DNA from: a bacterium
Lineage (GTDB): Bacteria > Patescibacteriota > Patescibacteriia > UBA2591 > JAGGZP01
Length of the DNA: 7,090 nucleotides
Assembly: GCA_021161965.1 (NCBI GenBank)
Contig: JAGGZP010000090.1
Span: 1-7,090 of the forward strand
Reading direction: 5' to 3'
The notes beneath the pieces were generated by a model. It had not been told where the DNA came from. It ran no database searches and was given only the letters and a program-made list of their open reading frames with translations. The position numbers were made by a program, and so were the translations under genes. Shown piece after piece: positions 1 to 4,910 of the stretch (the stretch's first letter is position 1; every line of letters starts with the position of its first letter).

Positions 1-123
1 GGAATATTTGCTCAGTCTATATCAAAGAAAAGAGAAGAAAGAATCTTCTGGTTTGAAAAAGATAATCCGCGCATTCTTTACATCCAGAATAAAGACAAAG
101 TATTTGAATATCATTCTAGGTAA
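1..123 (+). CDS. C-terminal end of an unrecognised protein (partial)
   Basis: Frame 1 is open from the first base to a TAA stop and gives the last 40 residues of a protein that starts outside the window. The fragment is rich in charged residues (a KKREER run near residues 9-14, then IFWFEKDNPR) and ends in EYHSR. It has no membrane segment and no motif I can assign, so no function is proposed. A strong intrinsic terminator begins 12 bases after the stop, which supports this being a true gene end and shows that the gene belongs to a different transcription unit from the sugar genes downstream. Confidence 0.6.
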   Translation, partial: GIFAQSISKKREERIFWFEKDNPRILYIQNKDKVFEYHSR

Positions 124-135
124 AGTGCAACCAAT

Positions 136-164
136 GGCGAGACAAGAAGTCTCGCCTTTTTTTT
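136..164 (+). terminator. Rho-independent terminator after the first gene
   Basis: A perfect 8-bp stem (GGCGAGAC, 136-143, pairing with GTCTCGCC, 149-156) closes a 5-base AAGAA loop and runs directly into eight T residues (157-164). The stem is GC-rich against an AT-rich background. The T-run is only on the right-hand side, so it terminates + strand transcription and is not bidirectional. It separates the upstream gene from the glycan operon. Confidence 0.93.
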
Positions 165-166
165 GA

Positions 167-194
167 TTGACAAACAACTGATGGGAGATAAAAT
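167..194 (+). promoter_or_regulatory. Sigma-70-type promoter for the glycan operon
   Basis: A perfect -35 hexamer TTGACA (167-172) and a 5-of-6 match -10 hexamer TAAAAT (189-194) are separated by 16 bases. The site lies just after the terminator and about 40 bases before the first sugar gene, where a promoter is expected. Transcription would start near 200-203 and leave a leader of about 35 bases. A GGGAG at 203-207 lies within that leader, but it is about 29 bases from the ATG, too far to act as an ordinary ribosome binding site. Confidence 0.65.
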
Positions 195-236
195 GGATAA
201 AAGGGAGTTAAAACCGTAAAATTACTTTAGAAAACA

Positions 237-1355
237 ATGGTAAGGAATAAAAAAATAAAAATTCTCTGCGTTGTTGGAGCGCGCCCCAATTTTATAAAAA
301 TATCTCCCCTACTTCAAGAACTTAAAAAGTATCCAAAGTTTAAGCCAATTTTGGTCCATACTGGCCAGCATTATGATTATGAAATGTCTGGCTCTTTTTT
401 TAAAGAACTAGATATTCCTAAACCAGACTACAACTTAGATGTTGGCTCTGGCTCCCATGCCTCTCAGACAGCTAAAATAATGATAGAATTCGAAAAAATT
501 TGTTTAAAAGAAAAACCAAATCTAGTTATTGTCGTTGGTGATGTTAACTCTACTCTTGCTGCTGCTTTAGTAGCCAAAAAATTATTCATTCCTGTAGCTC
601 ATGTTGAAGCTGGTTTGCGCTCCCGAGATATGAAAATGCCTGAAGAAATAAACAGAATCTTAACTGATCATATTTCTGATTATCTTTTTACTTCTTGCCC
701 AGAAGCAAACAAAAACTTAATTAATGAAGGTATTTCAAAAAAGAAAATTTTTTTTGTCGGGAATATAATGATTGATACGCTTAAATCTCAAATCTCAAAA
801 ATTAAATCTCAAAAATACAAACCAAAAATATTTAAACAATTAAATCTAAAACCAAAAAAATATGCCCTTCTAACATTACATAGACCAAGTAATGTTGACA
901 GTAAGGAAACATTAAAAAATTTACTTGACACATTTAAAATAATTTCTGAAAAAATACCAATTATTTTCCCAATTCACCCTAGAACGCTCAAGCAAATTAA
1001 AAAGTTCAGGCTAAAAATTTCAAACAAACAACTAAAAATTATTCCTCCCCTTAACTATCTTGAAACGCTTCATTTAATGGCTAACAGCAAGCTCATTCTT
1101 ACTGATAGTGGTGGAATACAAGAAGAAACAACTGTTTTAAAAATTCCTTGCTTAACTTTACGCAAGAATACAGAACGGCCAATTACAGTAGAAATTGGCA
1201 CAAACACAATTGTCGGACAAGATAGAAACAAAATCCTAGAACAAGTAAATAAAATTCTGTTCGGAAAATATAAAAAAGGAAAAATCCCTAAATACTGGGA
1301 TGGCAAAACAGCAGAAAGAATTGGGGAATTACTAAAACAATTTTTGAGGAGATGA
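237..1355 (+). CDS. wecB: UDP-N-acetylglucosamine 2-epimerase, non-hydrolysing (WecB family)
   Basis: This 372-residue cytoplasmic enzyme has the usual family length and a two-domain GT-B-like fold. The family interconverts UDP-GlcNAc and UDP-ManNAc, which is used for surface polysaccharides. Visible landmarks are GARPNFIK (14-21), HTGQHYD (41-47), VVGDVNST (99-106), HVEAGLRS (122-129), PEEINR (135-140), LHRPSN (214-219), IHPRT (246-250), LTDSGGIQEE (288-297) and TERP (312-315). Residues equivalent to E. coli WecB R10, K15, D95, E117, E131, R135 and H213 are all present (here R16, K21, D102, E124, E136, R140, H215). The GARPNF variant of the first motif differs from the GTRPEA of E. coli and belongs to a divergent branch, so a modified UDP-sugar substrate is possible. 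The ATG is the first start after an in-frame TAG at 228. No Shine-Dalgarno precedes it. It is the first gene after the promoter at 167-194. Confidence 0.9.
   Translation: MVRNKKIKILCVVGARPNFIKISPLLQELKKYPKFKPILVHTGQHYDYEMSGSFFKELDIPKPDYNLDVGSGSHASQTAKIMIEFEKICLKEKPNLVIVVGDVNSTLAAALVAKKLFIPVAHVEAGLRSRDMKMPEEINRILTDHISDYLFTSCPEANKNLINEGISKKKIFFVGNIMIDTLKSQISKIKSQKYKPKIFKQLNLKPKKYALLTLHRPSNVDSKETLKNLLDTFKIISEKIPIIFPIHPRTLKQIKKFRLKISNKQLKIIPPLNYLETLHLMANSKLILTDSGGIQEETTVLKIPCLTLRKNTERPITVEIGTNTIVGQDRNKILEQVNKILFGKYKKGKIPKYWDGKTAERIGELLKQFLRR
783..817 (+). repeat. 7-bp degenerate tandem repeat inside the epimerase gene
   Basis: Five consecutive 7-base units occur: AAATCTC (783-789), AAATCTC (790-796), AAAAATT (797-803), AAATCTC (804-810) and AAAAATA (811-817). 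Three are identical. The tract encodes a lysine/serine/glutamine-rich stretch around residues 183-194, just after VGNIMIDTL, in the region linking the two Rossmann-like domains. The reading frame is intact, so the tract is tolerated as linker sequence. Confidence 0.6.
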
Positions 1356-1370
1356 TATATTACATTACTG

Positions 1371-1399
1371 TTGCAATATTTTTAATTATATATTACAAT
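1371..1399 (+). promoter_or_regulatory. Possible internal promoter before the nonulosonate genes
   Basis: TTGCAA (1371-1376, 4 of 6 to consensus) and TACAAT (1394-1399, 5 of 6) are separated by 17 bases in the gap after the WecB-family gene. The position would allow the NeuA-NeuB-NeuC part to be transcribed separately. The surroundings are extremely AT-rich, so a chance match is quite possible. Confidence 0.3.
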
Positions 1400-1552
1400 A
1401 CCATTAACATATACAAATTATAGCCTCTAATAAAGAAACTTTAGTTGGGTGCAAAAAAAGAACGATCTATCTTTTACTTTAAAAACTTTTCAGATTCACA
1501 ATATCAGGCAAGAAGAAAACCCACTGGGATTATTCTTAAAGTAAAAACTGGT

Positions 1553-2314
1553 ATGAAGAAAACAAAGAAGAAAATAAAAATTATTGCCATTATTCCAGCT
1601 CGTAGCAACTCAAAAAGAGTTCCTCATAAAAATATTAAAATGTTTCTGGGTAAACCATTAATTTATTGGACAATTACCGCAGCTAAAGAATCGAACTGTT
1701 TAGATAGGATAATTTTAAATACAGACAGCCCCAAAATAGCCAAGGTTGGGGAACGATATGGGGCCGAAGTCCAATTTATAAGACCTAAATACCTAGCAAA
1801 AAACACTACTACTTCTTTAGACGTAGTTCGCCACCACATGCTCTGGCTAAAAAAGCATGAAAACTATATTCCCGATTGGGTTATATTACTTGAACCATCT
1901 TCTCCTGGACGTCAGCCATTCCATATTAAAGAAGTCGTTAAGATACTAAAAAGCGAAAAAAATATCGATTCTTTAGTAGGAATATCTGTTGTTCCGGGGC
2001 ACTACAATCCATTAAAAATACTAAGAAGAAATAAAAATGGTTTGGTGACAAGATATTATGATGGACAACAAGTAAAATGTTTAATTCACCGCAACCAAGA
2101 CCTACCAACTCTCTATTTTATAAATTCCTCTATCTACGCCTTTAAGATAAAGAATATCCTTGACGATCCGCCTAGTTTGTGGGGAGAACGTGTTTTTGGT
2201 TATGTTATGGGCATAGAATATTCTATGGACATCGACACTCCAGATGATTGGATAATTGCTGAAGCAAAGATGAAAGCATTAAAGAAAAAAAGAAAATTAA
2301 TAAAAGATTTATGA
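1553..2314 (+). CDS. neuA: CMP-nonulosonate (CMP-sialic acid type) synthetase, NeuA family
   Basis: From the ATG at 1553 this is a 253-residue cytidylyltransferase, close to the usual length. The family joins a nine-carbon keto acid (Neu5Ac, legionaminate or similar) to CTP, giving the CMP-sugar donor. Landmarks are the nucleotide-binding loop IIPARSNSKRVPHKN (13-27), NTDSPKIA (56-63), a YGAEV..IRP stretch (69-78), LEPSSPGR (113-120), QDLPTLYFINSSIY (182-195) and the metal-binding MDIDTPDDW (225-233), with D226 and D228 as the likely Mg ligands. Two motifs deviate from the common forms: the loop is usually ARGGSKR, and the LQPTSPLR motif reads LEPSSPGR. An in-frame TTG at 1445 would add 36 residues, but the family core starts just after M37 of that longer frame, so 1553 is preferred. 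The stop overlaps the next start by ATGA. The exact sugar is not determined. Confidence 0.85.
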   Translation: MKKTKKKIKIIAIIPARSNSKRVPHKNIKMFLGKPLIYWTITAAKESNCLDRIILNTDSPKIAKVGERYGAEVQFIRPKYLAKNTTTSLDVVRHHMLWLKKHENYIPDWVILLEPSSPGRQPFHIKEVVKILKSEKNIDSLVGISVVPGHYNPLKILRRNKNGLVTRYYDGQQVKCLIHRNQDLPTLYFINSSIYAFKIKNILDDPPSLWGERVFGYVMGIEYSMDIDTPDDWIIAEAKMKALKKKRKLIKDL

Positions 2315-3345
2315 TAAAAACAAAAAATGTCAAATTAGGGAAATTTACAATTGGCGAAAATTATCCAGTAAGAATTATCGCCGAAATAGCCGATAATCAT
2401 AATGGGAGCGTTAAAACGGCTAAAAAAATGATTTTGGCGGCTAAAAAAGCTGGAGCCGACATTGTTAAATTTCAGTTACATTTACCTGATGTCGAGATGG
2501 TCCCCAATTCAGTCAAAATGTGGGCCGGTAACCTTTCAAAATTGTTAAAGAAAAATTTGTTAACTATTAAACAACACAAAGAAATTAAAAATTTTTGTCA
2601 CAAAAATAATATTATGTATCTTTGCACTCCCTTTTGCTCCAAGGCAGCCGATTTATTAGATAGTATTGCCGTATCCGCCTTTAAGATTGGTTCTGGAGAA
2701 ATGACAAACCTGCCGATGATCGAACATATCGCTAAAAAGGGGAAGCCCATGATTGTCTCGACAGGTATGTCTACTTGGTCGGAAATTGTAAAGACAGTAA
2801 ATATAATTAAAAAACAAAAAACTCCTCTGATATTAATGAATTGTATATCAGAATACCCCCCGGATTATAGACATATAAATTTAAACTTGATAAAAAAAAT
2901 GAAGAGAGCATTCCATGTACCGGTTGGTCAATCTGATCACACACCGGATATTTACACAGCACTTGCCTCTGTGGCTTGTGGGGCTAAAATAATTGAAAAA
3001 CATTTTACCTTAAACAAAAAACAAAGGGGAGCAGACCACTTTTTCTCTCTGGAACCGCCCGAGCTTCAAATGCTAGTTGATGGTGTTAGAAAAATAGAAA
3101 AGTCCTTAGGAGATAAAAAGAAAATTTGGCCCCAAGAAAAAACCGTACGAGAATGGGCTACCCATAGTATTGTAGCGGCAGAAAATCTTGCTAAAGATGC
3201 TATTATTACGGAAACTAATATTACCATAAAAAGGCCTGGAACTGGCATCCCCGCCGCCAATTTAAAAGATATCATTGGCAAACGGGTAAAACGCCCCATT
3301 CCTAAAAATAGTTTAATCAAATGGGAAGACATATACGAAAAATAG
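2311..3345 (+). CDS. neuB: Nonulosonate synthase (N-acetylneuraminate synthase type), NeuB family
   Basis: This 344-residue cytoplasmic enzyme has the full family length. The family condenses phosphoenolpyruvate with ManNAc or a related hexose to make the nine-carbon acid. The N-terminal TIM barrel shows IAEIADNHNG (23-32), DIVKFQ (50-55), CTPF (105-108), FKIGSGEMTNLP (124-135), STGMST (150-155), GQSDHT (206-211), IEKHFTL (228-234) and ADHFFSL (241-247). The C-terminal SAF (antifreeze-like) domain, about 283-344, has IKRPGTGIPA (306-315) and IIGKRV (321-326). By spacing, H210 and H231 match the two metal-binding histidines of meningococcal NeuB. K53, K125, E130, E229, D242 and R308 also match active-site positions known there. 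Relatives making legionaminic or pseudaminic acid share these motifs, so the acceptor sugar is uncertain. The ATG overlaps the NeuA stop by ATGA, and the last 25 bases overlap the next gene, which suggests translational coupling. Confidence 0.92.
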   Translation: MIKTKNVKLGKFTIGENYPVRIIAEIADNHNGSVKTAKKMILAAKKAGADIVKFQLHLPDVEMVPNSVKMWAGNLSKLLKKNLLTIKQHKEIKNFCHKNNIMYLCTPFCSKAADLLDSIAVSAFKIGSGEMTNLPMIEHIAKKGKPMIVSTGMSTWSEIVKTVNIIKKQKTPLILMNCISEYPPDYRHINLNLIKKMKRAFHVPVGQSDHTPDIYTALASVACGAKIIEKHFTLNKKQRGADHFFSLEPPELQMLVDGVRKIEKSLGDKKKIWPQEKTVREWATHSIVAAENLAKDAIITETNITIKRPGTGIPAANLKDIIGKRVKRPIPKNSLIKWEDIYEK

Positions 3346-4472
3346 CCATTGTCACTGGATCGCGTGGAGAATACGGTTATATTCGACCAGTTATCAACAG
3401 GATCCGTCAAGATCCAAATATTGACTATTTCGCCATTGCCACTAACGCTCACTTATTAACCGAATTTGGATCTAGTATAAAAGAGTTTGGCAAAGATCGT
3501 ATAAAGGTTAAAGAAAAAATTTACAATACACTAGATGGATATAATCTTGTGACAATGGCAAAATCTTTAGGTATTTTTTTAACACAACTTCCGGAAGTAT
3601 TGGACAGAACGAAACCCGATATTATATTAATCTCAGGCGACAGGGGGGAACAACTTATGGCAGCAATAGCGGGTGCATATATGCAAATTCCTGTAGCTCA
3701 CATACAATCGGGAGAAATTTCAGGACACATTGATGGAATCACGCGACATGCCATCACAAAATTTGCCCACATTCATTTCTGTGCCAATAAAGAATTTGCC
3801 GAAAGGGTAAGAAAAATGGGGGAGCAAAATTTTCGCATTTTTATAACTGGTGCTCCTCAGCTCGACGAACTGTTTAAAGGTAAATTTACAGAAAAAAAAC
3901 AAATTCTTAGAAAGTATAATTTAAAAGAAGACAGGCGCATATTTTTACTGATTTATCATCCAGTTGCCGAAGAATATGGCAAAGAACTTGACGAGGTGAG
4001 GGTAATATTAGAAAGTATTAAAAAATTCGATGCTCAAATAATATCAATATTCCCAAACTCTGATATGGGCAGTAAACAAATAAAAGAAGCAATTGAAAGA
4101 TGGTCCAATCGGAACTTTAGAATTTTTAGAAATCTCCCACGCCAAGATTATTTAGGCATTTTAAAAATAAGTGACATTATAGTTGGTAATTCTAGTAGTG
4201 CTATAATAGAAGCTCCTGTTTTTAAAATACCTGCCATTAATATAGGGCCAAGGCAAAGTGGACGATTGCAAGCGAACAATGTAATTAATGTTGACTATAA
4301 TAAAGAGAATATTATAAAGGCAATAAAAAAAGCTATGTCATCGTCATTTCGTGAAAACGTTAAAAAATGCGTTAGTGTTTATGGTAACGGCAACTCTTCA
4401 TCAAAGATAGTAGAAATACTAAAAAATATAAAGATTGACGACAAGCTACTTAACAAAAGACTAACATACTAA
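3321..4472 (+). CDS. neuC: UDP-N-acetylglucosamine 2-epimerase, hydrolysing (NeuC family)
   Basis: This 383-residue cytoplasmic enzyme has normal family length. NeuC enzymes epimerise and cleave UDP-GlcNAc (LegG relatives use a diacetamido sugar), releasing free ManNAc or its analogue plus UDP, the substrate for NeuB. Landmarks are IVTGSRGEYG (10-19), ISGDRGEQL (104-112), AHIQSGEISGHID (126-138), RHAITKFAHIHF (142-153), TGAPQLDEL (176-184), YHPVAEE (212-218), VGNSSSAIIE (288-297) and INIGPRQSGR (306-315). The TGSRGEYG start and RHAITK block separate it from the WecB family, which the other epimerase here belongs to. HIQSGE replaces the commoner HIHGGE or HIQGGE. The ATG lies inside the end of the NeuB gene and gives a 25-base overlap; it is the only ATG that retains the full N-terminal strand. 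Whether the substrate is UDP-GlcNAc or a diacetamido derivative cannot be told from sequence. Confidence 0.88.
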   Translation: MGRHIRKIAIVTGSRGEYGYIRPVINRIRQDPNIDYFAIATNAHLLTEFGSSIKEFGKDRIKVKEKIYNTLDGYNLVTMAKSLGIFLTQLPEVLDRTKPDIILISGDRGEQLMAAIAGAYMQIPVAHIQSGEISGHIDGITRHAITKFAHIHFCANKEFAERVRKMGEQNFRIFITGAPQLDELFKGKFTEKKQILRKYNLKEDRRIFLLIYHPVAEEYGKELDEVRVILESIKKFDAQIISIFPNSDMGSKQIKEAIERWSNRNFRIFRNLPRQDYLGILKISDIIVGNSSSAIIEAPVFKIPAINIGPRQSGRLQANNVINVDYNKENIIKAIKKAMSSSFRENVKKCVSVYGNGNSSSKIVEILKNIKIDDKLLNKRLTY

Positions 4473-4482
4473 TCTATAACTT

Positions 4483-4830
4483 ATGTTTATCAAAGAGATA
4501 AGTAAAAATTTCAACAACTTTGTGGTAGAAAAAACTGACCCCTTAAAAACTGCAATGGAAAGGATCACTAATAACCGAAAGGGGGCAATAGTAGTTATCG
4601 ATAAGAAGAAGAGGGTATGCGGAGTTCTAAGCGATGGCGACATCCGGCGTGCTTTACTGAGGGGCGTGCTACTAATAACACCAGTCGAAAAAATAATGAA
4701 TGTTAACTATATCTTCTATCAAGATGGAATGGATAGAACTCCCGAAGAAATTTTCCGCCAAAATAAACAAGTTACCATCCTTCCTGTAATAACTAGAGAT
4801 CACAAATTACTTGGTATATTGACTGTTTAG
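4483..4830 (+). CDS. CBS-domain-pair protein, LegE/PtmE-like front half only
   Basis: This 115-residue soluble protein consists of two CBS motifs and nothing else. CBS1 spans roughly residues 12-60 and carries GAIVVID (34-40) and GVLSDGDIRRAL (47-58). CBS2 runs from about 72 to the end, with ILPVITRD (99-106) and LLGILTV (109-115). CBS pairs bind adenine nucleotides and usually regulate an attached enzyme. GVLSDGDIRRAL followed by PVEKIMN is typical of the N-terminal module of LegE/PtmE nucleotidyltransferases, which make the GDP-sugar precursor of legionaminic acid, and is similar to CBS pairs of KdsD/KpsF isomerases. Here the catalytic domain is missing, and the reading frame stops right after the last CBS2 strand without the usual final helix. 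It starts 10 bases after the NeuC stop. It could be a free regulatory subunit or a remnant of a longer enzyme; the sequence does not decide. Confidence 0.75.
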   Translation: MFIKEISKNFNNFVVEKTDPLKTAMERITNNRKGAIVVIDKKKRVCGVLSDGDIRRALLRGVLLITPVEKIMNVNYIFYQDGMDRTPEEIFRQNKQVTILPVITRDHKLLGILTV

Positions 4831-4850
4831 AAAACAATATAAAACAATAT
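4831..4850 (+). repeat. Perfect tandem duplication of a 10-bp unit
   Basis: AAAACAATAT occurs twice in direct succession immediately after the stop codon of the CBS-domain gene. The rest of the 80-base gap to the next gene is AT-rich. It holds a weak 6-bp inverted repeat (AAGGTT 4857-4862, AACCTT 4879-4884, long loop) without a T-run, so I see no convincing terminator or promoter there. Readthrough into the next gene is likely. Confidence 0.55.
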
Positions 4851-4910
4851 TCTATAAAGGTTCTATCTTTTAATTGTAAACCTTAATATTTCAGCAATTC
4901 TATACCGGAT

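Noticed and set aside
1..1500. Loose resemblance between the end of the first partial protein (KKREERIFWFEK) and the extension before NeuA (KKERSIFYFKN), suggesting a duplicated gene fragment.
   Set aside because: The similarity covers only about ten residues and fades at the nucleotide level; too weak to claim a duplication.
226..4838. The 13-base sequence TTTAGAAAACAAT occurs both before the first epimerase (226-238) and after the CBS gene (4826-4838).
   Set aside because: In DNA this AT-rich, a shared 13-mer over 7 kb is expected by chance, and the two sites have different contexts.
4857..4884. Inverted repeat AAGGTT/AACCTT in the gap before the large transferase gene, as a possible terminator.
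   Set aside because: The stem is only 6 bp with a 16-base loop and has no T-run after it.
4874..4906. TTGTAA and TATACC as a promoter for the large transferase gene.
   Set aside because: The spacing is 21 bases and the -10 match is poor; readthrough from the upstream genes is simpler.
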